Assembly: GCA_963760435.1 (NCBI GenBank)
Contig: CAVXDE010000037.1
Coordinates: 62,001-126,000 of the forward strand
DNA length: 64,000 nt
Reading direction: 5' to 3'
Source of the DNA: JAFAXD01 sp963760435
GTDB taxonomy: Bacteria; Pseudomonadota; Alphaproteobacteria; Rhizobiales; Xanthobacteraceae
The first letter of the stretch is position 1; every line of letters begins with the position of its first letter. The notes under the pieces are model-generated. The model saw nothing but the letters and a program-made list of their open reading frames with translations. It searched no databases and had not been told where the DNA came from. Shown here in pieces: positions 1 to 7,936 of the stretch. Position numbers and translations under genes: made by a program.

Positions 1-693
1 ATCGGCGATGAGCCAGCCGAACGGGCCTGACTGCGAGTGGGTGAGCACGATGGCCGGACCGATCTTGTCGAGCAATGCTGCGCCGGCGTCCTGGTTGCGC
101 TGCTGCGTCTCCTCGTTGGAGACAACGGTCTCGACCTGCGTTGCATAGAACGCATCGAAGATCGGGTCGCCCTTGCGCCCTTTGTTCGGTCCGTCGCCCG
201 GCCATTGCGTGTGTTTCTTGGCCTGCGGCCAAGTGCCTGCGGTCTCGATTGCAGTGAACTGAAACTCTTCGTTCGGCGCCGTGAACATGCGGGTCGCGCC
301 ATCGCCGGGGTGCCAGGCGGAGCGCCCGCGCATTGGCTGGTCGATCATGTAGACCACGTAGCCCTGCTCGACGAAATATTCGGCCCAGCCCTTGCGCCCG
401 TCCGGCGTTCCCATCCAGTTCGTTGCGGTCTGCGCGGCCCCATGGATCAGGACCAGCGGATAGGGCTGGCGCACATCCTTCGGGGCCAGCACCTCCACAT
501 AGGTCTGCCCCTGCATGATCTCCTTGCCGGGCTCGCCCGAATATTTGCCGCCCACGTAGAAATAACCGCGCTGGGCGACGGCGGATTGATCGACGGCGGG
601 GACCGGCAGCTTGGGCGGCTCGGCCTGCGCAGCAAACGCGCACACAGACATGAATGCGAAACTCGCAGCGGCGCGCAGCATCTTACCGGCCAT
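1..693 (-). CDS. Exported alpha/beta hydrolase, 3' end outside window
   Basis: The minus-strand frame from ATG 693 stays open to the left edge (231 codons, no stop), so the C-terminus is missing. An SD-like GGGAGGAG lies about 6 nt upstream. Residues 1-24 form a Sec-type signal peptide (hydrophobic stretch then A-Q-A-E). An HGAAQTATNW segment matches the oxyanion-hole HG motif of alpha/beta hydrolases, and HSQSGPFGW near residue 222 is a nucleophile elbow with Ser in S-Q-S-G. Pattern and export suggest a periplasmic esterase or lipase-like hydrolase; the substrate is unknown. The expected Asp and His of the triad would lie beyond the window. Family assignment is solid, specific function is not. 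Confidence 0.85.
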   Translation of the reverse strand, partial: MAGKMLRAAASFAFMSVCAFAAQAEPPKLPVPAVDQSAVAQRGYFYVGGKYSGEPGKEIMQGQTYVEVLAPKDVRQPYPLVLIHGAAQTATNWMGTPDGRKGWAEYFVEQGYVVYMIDQPMRGRSAWHPGDGATRMFTAPNEEFQFTAIETAGTWPQAKKHTQWPGDGPNKGRKGDPIFDAFYATQVETVVSNEETQQRNQDAGAALLDKIGPAIVLTHSQSGPFGWLIAD

Positions 694-812
694 GAACTCC
701 TCCCGGCGGCGCTACTCACGCCGCCACATTGGTCGTGGTTGACGGGGAGCGTGAGCCCGCTGGAGGTGGGTTGTCAATGCGGCGTCCAACAACCCAGCAT
801 GGCGCGTCCGGC

Positions 813-862
813 AATATTTTGATTGACCGGTTCATAACAAAATACATTATCCATTTTGTTAT
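813..862 (-). promoter_or_regulatory. Candidate promoter and perfect 10-bp dyad operator
   Basis: ATAACAAAAT (834-843) and its exact inverse ATTTTGTTAT (853-862) flank a 9-bp spacer in an AT-rich island within GC-rich DNA. On the minus strand TTGTTA (835-840) and AATATT (813-818) are spaced 16 bp, a plausible -35/-10 pair reading toward the hydrolase gene that starts at 693. The dyad overlaps the -35, as expected for a repressor operator. The regulator is unknown and this is inference from sequence alone. Confidence 0.4.
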
Positions 863-910
863 TGCGACGGCGCCCGAGCGCGTCGAGCTGTTTGACAAGT
901 GAGTGTGCGA

Positions 911-1048
911 CCATCCTTCGAGACGCTCACGCGCTGTCGCGCGTGAGCTCCTCAGGATGAGGGCCAGGTGGTGGCCGCGCTTCAACAAACTCTGCCCTCA
1001 TCCTGAGGAGCCTTGGCCTGAAAGGCCAAGGCGTCTCGAAGGATGGCC
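911..1048. repeat. Inverted pair of palindromic intergenic repeats (family A)
   Basis: Two elements, 911-964 and 995-1048, lie in opposite orientation. Each has conserved outer arms (CATCCTTCGAGACG and CTCCTCAGGATGAGGG) around a self-complementary inner stem: CTCACGCGC/GCGCGTGAG in the first, CCTTGGCC/GGCCAAGG in the second. Similar pairs occur at 38517-38645 and 47047-47179. They could form RNA or DNA hairpins and are non-coding. Confidence 0.8.
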
Positions 1049-1054
1049 GCACAC

Positions 1055-1209
1055 GTCATGTATGGAGATAAACGTCATCTATGCGGGCCGGCGTCATCTA
1101 TGCGGGCCCGGAGTCATCTATGCCGAAACCGCGTCACCTATGTGCGGGGACGTCATCTATGCGGGGCAACGTCATCAATGCCCGTCACCGTCATCTATGC
1201 GCGGGCACC
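1055..1209 (+). repeat. Minisatellite: about eight 19-20 bp GTCATCTATGCGGG units
   Basis: Eight direct units start at about 1055, 1074, 1093, 1113, 1133, 1152, 1171 and 1190. The core is GTCAT[C/G][T/A]ATG followed by a G/C-rich tail; one unit has GTCACC. The array ends about 45 bp before the ATG of the ABC binding protein and follows the family A repeats directly. The same core builds the larger array at 55886-56330. No protein-coding role is apparent. Confidence 0.8.
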
Positions 1210-1253
1210 GCCGCCCTGTAAGGTTGCCAAAACCCCAGGGAGGACTATTGCCG

Positions 1254-2798
1254 ATGTTGCGTCGTTTCGCGCCCGCGCTGGCGGGTCTTGCACTTGCGCT
1301 CGCCGCTCCCGTGGCGCTCGCCCAGGCCAATAAGGATACGGTCCGGCTTGCCGTCTACCAGCCGGTCTCGATGATCGACACGATCTATAATCCGCATCCG
1401 GAGACGAGCCTCATAGCCAACCCGGTGTTCGACTCGCTCGTGCATTTCGATCCGGTGAAGCGGGAATACGTGCCGCTGCTGGCCAGCTCGTGGAAACGGC
1501 TCGACGACAAGACCTACGAGTTCAAGCTGCGCGAGGGCGTCAAATTTCACGACGGCTCGCCGTTCTCGGCCGATGACGTCATCTATTCGTTCGATGTGTT
1601 CATGGACCCCAAATACAATTTCCGCTTCAAGGACACGCGCTTCGGCTGGCTCGACAAGGTCGAGAAGGTTGACGATATGACGGTGCGGATCTCCAGCAAG
1701 GAGCCGTACGCGCCTTTCCTCGATCGGCTCACCGCCAATACGCCGATATATCCGGCGAAGATCTACCGTGCGCTGGAGAACAAGAGCGACTTCGGCCGCA
1801 ATCCGATCGGCACAGGCCCCTATAAGGTGGTGTCGTTCGATCCGGCCAAGGGCGAGGTCGTCTACGAGCGCAACGAAAATTACACCATGGGCGCCATTCG
1901 CCAGCCAGGCTCGGTCAAGAATATCCGGCTCTCGTCCATTCCCGATCAGCAGACGCAGATCGCCAAGCTGTTCTCGAGTGAGCTCGACCTCGTCTACAAC
2001 ATCGAGCCCGACATGGTGGCCTCGCTTGCGGCCAACCCGAGCCTCAAGGTCGCGGTCGAGCGCACGGTCTCCTACACGTACATCCAGTTCGACACGCGCG
2101 ACCGCACCGGCATCGGCTTCTTCAAGGACAAACGCGTGCGCGAAGCGTTGCTCAAAGCGATCGATCGCAAGGCGCTGCTCAAGGCATTCCTGCCGCCGGA
2201 GCAGCAGAATGATCCGCCGCAGCTTGGCATGTGCCACACTTGGCATATCGGCTGTGCGTGGTCGGTGGCCGGGCCGGCGTACGATCCGGAAGGGGCGAAG
2301 AAGCTGCTCACTGAAGCCGGCTATCCGAACGGCTTTGAGCTCACGATCTCGACCTGGGGACCCTCGCGCCGCATCGCCGAGGCGGTTGCCGGCCAGTTCC
2401 GTAAGGTGGGCGTGAATGCCAAAGTCGATGCTTCGACAGTGGGTGTGTTCGTGCAGAAGCGCGCCGACGGCAAGATCCAGACGCAGGTCTCGTTGTGGGA
2501 CAATGGGGTTGCACAGCCCGATATCGACTCGACCCTGAGCTTCTTCTTCGTGCCGAGCTCACGCGACGCGATTGGGGATCCGACCCTGGCCAAGGCGGTG
2601 GATGAAGGCCGCATTGAGCTTGATCCCAAGAAGCGCGAGGCGATCTACAAGGCGGCGTTCGATCGGGCGACCAGCGAGGATTATCTGGAGCCGCTCGTGC
2701 CGCTGCCGGCGATCGTGGCCCACAACAAGGATCTCAAGCTCATCCCCGGCAACATGAGCCCGGAAGGCGTGGAACTGAACTACTTGTCATGGAAGTAG
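1254..2798 (+). CDS. ABC transporter substrate-binding protein, family 5 (peptide/nickel type)
   Basis: A 514-residue protein. The ATG at 1254 is preferred over earlier in-frame starts because it follows GGGAGG by about 10 nt and begins a clear signal peptide (MLRRFAPALAGLALALAAP...ALAQA). The mature part carries the family 5 binding-protein signature (LREGVKFHDGSPFSADDVIYS) around residues 90-115. It should bind a peptide or other small solute in the periplasm and deliver it to a DppB/DppC-type permease. Two such permeases lie immediately downstream on the opposite strand, so this gene and its probable partners converge instead of sharing an operon. No ATP-binding subunits are in the window. 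Confidence 0.93.
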   Translation: MLRRFAPALAGLALALAAPVALAQANKDTVRLAVYQPVSMIDTIYNPHPETSLIANPVFDSLVHFDPVKREYVPLLASSWKRLDDKTYEFKLREGVKFHDGSPFSADDVIYSFDVFMDPKYNFRFKDTRFGWLDKVEKVDDMTVRISSKEPYAPFLDRLTANTPIYPAKIYRALENKSDFGRNPIGTGPYKVVSFDPAKGEVVYERNENYTMGAIRQPGSVKNIRLSSIPDQQTQIAKLFSSELDLVYNIEPDMVASLAANPSLKVAVERTVSYTYIQFDTRDRTGIGFFKDKRVREALLKAIDRKALLKAFLPPEQQNDPPQLGMCHTWHIGCAWSVAGPAYDPEGAKKLLTEAGYPNGFELTISTWGPSRRIAEAVAGQFRKVGVNAKVDASTVGVFVQKRADGKIQTQVSLWDNGVAQPDIDSTLSFFFVPSSRDAIGDPTLAKAVDEGRIELDPKKREAIYKAAFDRATSEDYLEPLVPLPAIVAHNKDLKLIPGNMSPEGVELNYLSWK

Positions 2799-2809
2799 GG
2801 CTGCCGAGC

Positions 2810-2922
2810 TGGATTGCTTCGTCGCGGAGCCTGTCATCGGGCCGGCCACTTCGGGCCGGACCCGTTGGCTCCTCGCAATGACGAGCCCCAACCGTCATTG
2901 CGAGCGAAGCGAAGCAATCTAG
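2810..2922. repeat. Family B palindromic repeat between convergent genes
   Basis: CTGGATTGCTTCGTCGC near the left end and GCGAAGCGAAGCAATCTAG at the right end are nearly complementary, with CTCGCAATGACG and CGTCATTGCGAG between them. The element occupies the gap between the convergent binding-protein and permease genes, where it could act as a two-way transcription barrier. Related copies are at 12024-12104 and 48531-48606. Confidence 0.75.
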
Positions 2923-2931
2923 AGAGATCAA

Positions 2932-3843
2932 TTAGTTCCTACCTTCCGGCGCGGTGACGTCGCGGACGCCATCGCCCAGCATGTTGATCGCCATCACCAG
3001 GAGGAAGATCGCAGCGCCGGGCAGCTCGATCAGGTAGGGCTTGTAGAAAATGAAGTTGCGGCCCTCCGACACCATCAGGCCCCAGGACGGGGTCGGCGGC
3101 TGCGTCCCCAGCCCGAGGAATGACAACGCCGCCTCGACCAGGATGGCGATCGCCATCTCCAAGGTCGCGACCACGATCACCTGATTGAGTACATTGGGAA
3201 GAATCTCGCCGACGATGATGCGCAGCCGCGACGCGCCGCAGGCCTGAGCCGCGAGCACGAACTCGGCACGGCGGATCTGTTGCGTGGCGCTGCGCGTCAC
3301 GACCGCGTAGCGCTCCCAGAACAGGAAGCCGAGAATGATGACCAGCGCGGTGATCGAACCGCCGAACATCGCGACCAGAGACAGCGCGATCAGGATGCCC
3401 GGCAGCGCGAGCTTCACGTTGACGAGGTACATGACGAAACCGTCGGTGCGGCCGCCAAAATAGCCGCCGATCAGGCCGAGGCTCACCCCGATCAGGCCGG
3501 AGATGAACGATGCTCCGAAGCCGACGATCAGCGAGACGCGAGCCCCGAAGATGATACGGCTCAGGTAGTCGCGCCCGAGCGCGTCCGTGCCGAGCGGATG
3601 CGCCCAGCTGCCGCCGGTCGCCCACACCGGCTCGATCAGGCGGGCGGTGAGATCCTGTTCATAAGGATCATGCGGGGCGATCAAGGGCGCGAGCACCGCG
3701 ACCAAAATCATGAGCAGAAGCCAGGCGCCGCCGATGAGAAGGCCGCGATGACGCAGCGCGCGCCGGCGCATGACGGCGAATGGCGAGGGCCAGCGCACCT
3801 CCTCGGCGGCGCTGTCGGTGACGGCGTTGTCGAGCGCGACCAT
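2932..3843 (-). CDS. ABC transporter permease, DppC type
   Basis: A 303-residue inner-membrane protein. ATG 3843 is chosen because GAGG lies about 8 nt upstream and it leaves 7 nt after the upstream permease; an in-frame start at 3876 would overlap that gene. It has an N-terminal membrane helix, the OppC-type HPLGTDALGRDYLSRIIFGAR segment around residues 80-100, and about five further helices with the permease EAA-like loop (EAALSFLGLGTQPPTPSWG). It would form the translocation pore with the DppB-type partner encoded just upstream. The likely ligand receptor is the family 5 binding protein at 1254-2798. Confidence 0.93.
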   Translation of the reverse strand: MVALDNAVTDSAAEEVRWPSPFAVMRRRALRHRGLLIGGAWLLLMILVAVLAPLIAPHDPYEQDLTARLIEPVWATGGSWAHPLGTDALGRDYLSRIIFGARVSLIVGFGASFISGLIGVSLGLIGGYFGGRTDGFVMYLVNVKLALPGILIALSLVAMFGGSITALVIILGFLFWERYAVVTRSATQQIRRAEFVLAAQACGASRLRIIVGEILPNVLNQVIVVATLEMAIAILVEAALSFLGLGTQPPTPSWGLMVSEGRNFIFYKPYLIELPGAAIFLLVMAINMLGDGVRDVTAPEGRN

Positions 3844-3850
3844 TGCCGCC

Positions 3851-4768
3851 TCACGCGAGCCGGATGCGCGGATCAAGCCACGCGTTGACCATGTCGGCGA
3901 GCAACGTCAGCCCGATATAGGCGAAGGAGACGAAGACGATGATCGCCTGCACTACGGGAAAATCGGCGCGGACGATCGATTGGAAGGCGAGGAGCCCGAT
4001 GCCGTTGAGCGCAAACACCGATTCGACGATCACCGATCCACCGAGCAGGAACCCGAAGGTGACCGCGAGCAGCGACACCACAGGCAGGATCGCGTTGCGC
4101 AGGGCATGTTTGAAGATCACGGTGTGCGGCAACAGCCCTTTGGCGCGGGCGGTGCGGATATAATCGGCGTGGAGCACGTCGAGCATGCCGGAGCGGGTGA
4201 GGCGCATGAACGGCGGCATGACGGTGAAACCTAGAGTCACCGTCGGCAGCACGAAGTTGAGAAGTGAATCGGAGCCCGAGATCGGCAGCCACTGCAATGT
4301 GACGCCGAACACGACGATGAGGATCAGGCCGAACCAGAAATTGGGGATGGCTTGGCCGAAGACCGCAAGTGCGAGTGCGCTGCGATCGATGGCGCTGTTG
4401 GCGCGCACCGCAGCGACAACTCCGAGCGTGACGCCGATGATGGCCGCAAAGAGGATCGAGAAGATCGCGAGCTTGAGCGTGACGCCGATGCGCTCGCCAA
4501 TCAGCTCGGAGACTGGCTCATTGGTGAAGAGCGATCTCCCCAAATTGCCGGTCAGCGCGTTGCCGGCCCAGTCGACATATTGAACGTAGAGCGGGCGATC
4601 GAGGCCGTAGCGACGCGCGACCTCGGCGACCTGAGCCGGGCGCGCGTCGTCGCCTGCAAGCTGGTGAGCCAGATCACCTGACAGGCGCAGCAGGGAAAAG
4701 CCGATCACCGACACGGTGAGTGACACGAAGACCGCAATGATCAAGCGACGAAAGATGAATTGGCCCAT
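3851..4768 (-). CDS. ABC transporter permease, DppB type
   Basis: A 305-residue membrane protein that opens with MGQFIFRRLIIAVFVSL, the typical DppB/OppB N-terminal helix. It contains YGLDRPLYVQY and LGRSLFTNEPV, family hallmarks, and the EAA loop region near DYIRTARAKGL. It is the first gene of a two-gene minus-strand unit with the DppC-type permease. It probably transports a peptide-like or organic solute with the binding protein at 1254-2798. No ATPase genes are linked, so this system may borrow ATPases from elsewhere. Confidence 0.93.
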   Translation of the reverse strand: MGQFIFRRLIIAVFVSLTVSVIGFSLLRLSGDLAHQLAGDDARPAQVAEVARRYGLDRPLYVQYVDWAGNALTGNLGRSLFTNEPVSELIGERIGVTLKLAIFSILFAAIIGVTLGVVAAVRANSAIDRSALALAVFGQAIPNFWFGLILIVVFGVTLQWLPISGSDSLLNFVLPTVTLGFTVMPPFMRLTRSGMLDVLHADYIRTARAKGLLPHTVIFKHALRNAILPVVSLLAVTFGFLLGGSVIVESVFALNGIGLLAFQSIVRADFPVVQAIIVFVSFAYIGLTLLADMVNAWLDPRIRLA

Positions 4769-4844
4769 GCGGCCCCTGTGCTTGCGTTTCCTCGACGCGC
4801 ATTATTGGACGGGGGCCGCGGAGTGACAACCGCTGGAGGTGCTT

Positions 4845-4989
4845 ACCCTCCCCCTTGTGGGGAGGGTCGGCGCGAAGCGCCGGGGTGGGGGTAGGAGTTT
4901 GTGGCACGCACCCCGATCCACACTCCTACCCCCACCCCGCCCGCCGGCGCTTCGCTTGGCGGTCGACCCTCCCCACAAGGGGGAGGGTA
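4845..4989. repeat. Inverted pair of G/C-rich repeats (family C)
   Basis: The segment at 4845-4898 (ACCCTCCCCCTTGTGGGGAG...) is mirrored in inverted form at 4922-4989, so the two arms can pair almost throughout. Each arm also contains its own hairpin (CCTCCCC/GGGGAGG and GGCGCGAAGCGCC). It fills the gap between the divergent permease operon and the 3' end of the deacetylase gene. It is non-coding and may stop transcription. Confidence 0.7.
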
Positions 4990-5009
4990 AAAAGCAGGAG
5001 CGCGGTCCC

Positions 5010-6038
5010 CTAATTCCCTTCGCTCACCGTGCGCACGACGCTGTTGGTCGGCTTGGCGTTGGCGGTCCCGCCTTTGATTTCCTGCGACATCATGGCGTCG
5101 TACTGGGGCAGAGTCTCGGCGACCGACTTGGGCCGCAGCTGCACCACTTTGAAGCCTGCAGCCTTGAGGTCGGCGAGCAGCTGCGGCAGGGCCTGTGCGG
5201 TGCTGCGCTGGAAGTCGTGCATCAGGATGATGCCCTTGCCCTGTTTCTTGAGCTTGGTCATCACCGACTCGATGAGCTTGTCCTCTTTATGAATCTTGAA
5301 GTCGAAGGAATCGATGTCCGTCGAGAACATCGCGATGTTGCGGCCTTCCAGGTAGCTGATCATCTCGGGAGGTTGGCGCAGTTCCGGGAACCGGAAGAAG
5401 GGAGCGACCGGCCCACCCAATGCGGCGTGTACGGCGCTCAGGCCCTTCTCGATCTCGTCCTTGGCCTCGTCGGGCGTCTTCTTCGACAAGTCGGCGTGCG
5501 ACCAGGTATGCGAGCCGACGGTATGCCCGGCGGCGGCGACCTGCTTGAGGATCTCGGGATGCCAGATCGCGTGCTTGCCGATCGAGAAGAACGTTCCCTT
5601 GGTGCACTGGGCGGCAAGCGCCGCGAGCACCGCGGGCGTGTTGCCGGGCCATGGCCCGTCGTCGAAGGTCAACACCACCTCGCCGGGGTTAAGGAAATCG
5701 TAAGCCTTGAAGTGCTGGAAGCCGAACCCCGGACCGCCGCTGGTATCGATCTCCACCACTCGGGCGACGCCGAGCGCGCCGGGGTTCTGGCATGGGGCCT
5801 CGGCGACCCGCGGCATCGGGGTGGGCTGCGGCGGCTGGACAGCCGGCGCCTGCGCCATCACTTGCACCTTGCTCGCGGGCGCAAGCGCTGCCGTCGCCTC
5901 AACTGGCGCCGGCTTTGCGGCCGCCGCCGTCTGCGAGACGCCGGGAGCCGTGCTCTTGCCACCGCCAATGAACAGCGACCCTATTCCCAGGCCGACCAAA
6001 GCCACGGCGCTTACCCCGTACACGACAATCGCGCGCAT
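5010..6038 (-). CDS. Polysaccharide deacetylase family protein (NodB domain)
   Basis: A 342-residue protein with an N-terminal membrane anchor or signal (MRAIVVYGVSAVALVGLGIG) and an Ala/Pro-rich linker to about residue 115. The NodB homology domain follows: TFDDGPWPGNTP supplies the catalytic and metal-binding Asp, SHTWSH the two metal-binding His, FFRFPELRQPP the active-site Arg/Pro region, and ILMHDF the late His. These are the carbohydrate esterase 4 motifs, so it should de-N-acetylate a cell-surface or wall polysaccharide outside the cytoplasm. Substrate is not determined by the sequence. It is apparently monocistronic, flanked by repeats downstream and an ECF sigma gene upstream. Confidence 0.9.
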   Translation of the reverse strand: MRAIVVYGVSAVALVGLGIGSLFIGGGKSTAPGVSQTAAAAKPAPVEATAALAPASKVQVMAQAPAVQPPQPTPMPRVAEAPCQNPGALGVARVVEIDTSGGPGFGFQHFKAYDFLNPGEVVLTFDDGPWPGNTPAVLAALAAQCTKGTFFSIGKHAIWHPEILKQVAAAGHTVGSHTWSHADLSKKTPDEAKDEIEKGLSAVHAALGGPVAPFFRFPELRQPPEMISYLEGRNIAMFSTDIDSFDFKIHKEDKLIESVMTKLKKQGKGIILMHDFQRSTAQALPQLLADLKAAGFKVVQLRPKSVAETLPQYDAMMSQEIKGGTANAKPTNSVVRTVSEGN

Positions 6039-6219
6039 TGCTGTTCCTTGTCTGGCGATCCACCCATCGCCATGCTGATCCGCCGCTCGTCTCGCGTTCG
6101 CTGTTGGTAGCGCTGATGCGGCGCCTTGCGCCTAGTCTTCTCGCAAGAAGGTGAACGGGCCCTTACCGATGTTGACAATTTGTTGGAACAAAATGCCGCG
6201 CTCGTGGGGTGGATTTGGC

Positions 6220-6783
6220 CTACAGGAACTCGGGCTGCATGCCGGCCTGTGCCAGCTCGCGGGCGAGCCGCTTGCGTGCGTAAAACATGCGGGTCTTCAC
6301 CGTGTTGACCGGGATGTTGACGATCTGTGCAACCTCGTCGATCGATTTGTCGTGGTAGTAGATCAGGTCGATGACCTCGCGGTGATCACCAGAGAGGCGG
6401 CCGAGCAAGTTGCGCAAAATCCTGCCACGGTCTTTGCGCTGCAACACGAGCTCTGGACCATCGGCGTCGTCCGGAAGCTGTGCGGCGGTTGCGTCCTCGA
6501 GTTCGCACTCGCGTTCGCGTCGTAGCCGCGAGAGCGCCTTGAAGCGCGCGATCGCCAGGATCCAGGTAGCCGCCGCGGAGCGCCCCTCAAACCGGCCGGC
6601 GTTGCGCCAGATCTCGAGAAAAACGTCGCTGGTGAGTTCATCAGCCGATGCTTCGCTGCGCATAAGGCGCTGCAGGAATCGGAATACTTTGCCGCGATGG
6701 CGCTCAAAGAGCGTGCGCATCGCGGCCGAATTGCCGCATGCGATGTCGCGAATCAGGGCTTCATCAGTCTGGGAGGGGCACAT
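6220..6783 (-). CDS. ECF-family RNA polymerase sigma factor
   Basis: A 187-residue protein from ATG 6783 (GAGG about 9 nt upstream); a longer in-frame start at 6846 adds a basic leader and is less likely. Region 2 spans roughly residues 25-95 (LFERHRGKVFRFLQRL...ADELTSDVFLEIWRNAGRF). Region 4 is at about residues 120-175, with the helix-turn-helix in KSIDEVAQIVNIPVNTVKTRMFYARKRL. These are typical of sigma-70 ECF factors. No anti-sigma gene is adjacent on this strand, so how it is held inactive is not evident. Confidence 0.9.
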   Translation of the reverse strand: MCPSQTDEALIRDIACGNSAAMRTLFERHRGKVFRFLQRLMRSEASADELTSDVFLEIWRNAGRFEGRSAAATWILAIARFKALSRLRRERECELEDATAAQLPDDADGPELVLQRKDRGRILRNLLGRLSGDHREVIDLIYYHDKSIDEVAQIVNIPVNTVKTRMFYARKRLARELAQAGMQPEFL

Positions 6784-6991
6784 GGCGATGCCTCGGCGGT
6801 CGCCTGCGGGCCGGGTGGAATCAGTTGGTCCGCAGCGTCGAGGCAATGATTATTTTTTCGGGCTCCCGCAGCGACTGCAATGAGTTGGACGGCATAGCAA
6901 TGTTTGGAGGCAGACCGCGCGGGCGTGTGCGATCTCGCCAAAATTTACGAAAAAATGTTAGGGTTTGCGAATAGAACGCGGAATCGCCTTG

Positions 6992-7771
6992 GTGTCGAAC
7001 AAATCCAGACCACAGAGCAAGAACGAGCGCCTGGCCATCGCCACAGCGATCCAGCACCATCTCGACGCGCATGGGCTGGCGCGCAAAGACCTGATCCGCG
7101 ACTACCTGTCCAAGTCCACGATCGACAAGCTGTTTCAGGGCGAGTTCTCGGAACGGACCCTGACCAAGATTGAGGCAATCCTCAAAATCTCGCTCACCTC
7201 CAAGCCTGGCGAGGATGACCAGGCGCCGGGCCAGTTCGGCGGCTACACGCTGCAGGCCGTCGAATACATGCAGGGCGATTATCTATGCGTGCGGCCCATG
7301 TTTACGCACCCGACGAATCTCAGTGCCTACATCATACGCATCGTCTGGGACCGGACGGTGCCGAGTTTATGCTTCGAGGAACTGTCCCGACCCGATTTCA
7401 AATATGCCCAGAAGGGAGCGGTCTACGTCCCGTTCGGCACGCCCTTCATCAACCTGGTGAGCACGCATCTGGGCAACCTGCGCACCGTGCTCCTATCGCT
7501 GCCGGACCGCGACGGCGTCTGCCGCGGGCTCATCACCACGCTCAGCAACCCGAAGGGCACCATGTACACGCCAGTCGCGGCGCCGATCTTCCTCCGGCGG
7601 CTCGGCCAGGGCGAGCAGCCGGAGCTTGGGTTCATCGCGCCGGAGCACAAGGCTTATGTCGACTACCTGAATCTGCTGGCGAGCGTCGTCACCGATGAGT
7701 ACGGACGTTTTGTGCCGGCCCCACCGTTGCCGACCGATCGCCGGCGCGTCATCGCGGCGGTCAAACCGTAG
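6992..7771 (+). CDS. HTH-like protein of unknown function
   Basis: About 259 residues if GTG 6992 is used; TTG at 6965 or 6989 are alternatives and no start has a strong SD. Residues 12-60 (ERLAIATAIQHHLDAHGLARKDLIRDYLSKSTIDKLFQGEFSERTLTKIEAIL) look like a Cro/CI-type helix-turn-helix. The remaining 190 residues resemble no domain I recognise; they contain several aromatic and beta-prone stretches and end in a basic tail. A DNA-binding or sensory role is inferred only from the N-terminal part. It is divergent from the ECF sigma gene and upstream of the PBP gene. Confidence 0.65.
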   Translation: MSNKSRPQSKNERLAIATAIQHHLDAHGLARKDLIRDYLSKSTIDKLFQGEFSERTLTKIEAILKISLTSKPGEDDQAPGQFGGYTLQAVEYMQGDYLCVRPMFTHPTNLSAYIIRIVWDRTVPSLCFEELSRPDFKYAQKGAVYVPFGTPFINLVSTHLGNLRTVLLSLPDRDGVCRGLITTLSNPKGTMYTPVAAPIFLRRLGQGEQPELGFIAPEHKAYVDYLNLLASVVTDEYGRFVPAPPLPTDRRRVIAAVKP

Positions 7772-7936
7772 GCATCAGTGTCCCGATAGGGGACGGGCTG
7801 TGGCCCGGCCGCCACACACCATTCATAAACGATTGATACTCGGGCGTTTCAGGCGATCCGCAATTGCTCGGTTCGCGAAAAAGCCGTTTTGTGGCGCGAT
7901 CGGTATCGTGGGGCTCCGTCGGATTCATAATTCTCG

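Noticed and set aside
903..1253. N-terminal extension of the ABC binding protein
   Set aside because: The in-frame extension translates the family A repeats and the minisatellite; the signal peptide begins at 1254.
4839..6110. 423-residue plus-strand frame
   Set aside because: It is antisense to the NodB-type deacetylase and runs through the family C repeat.
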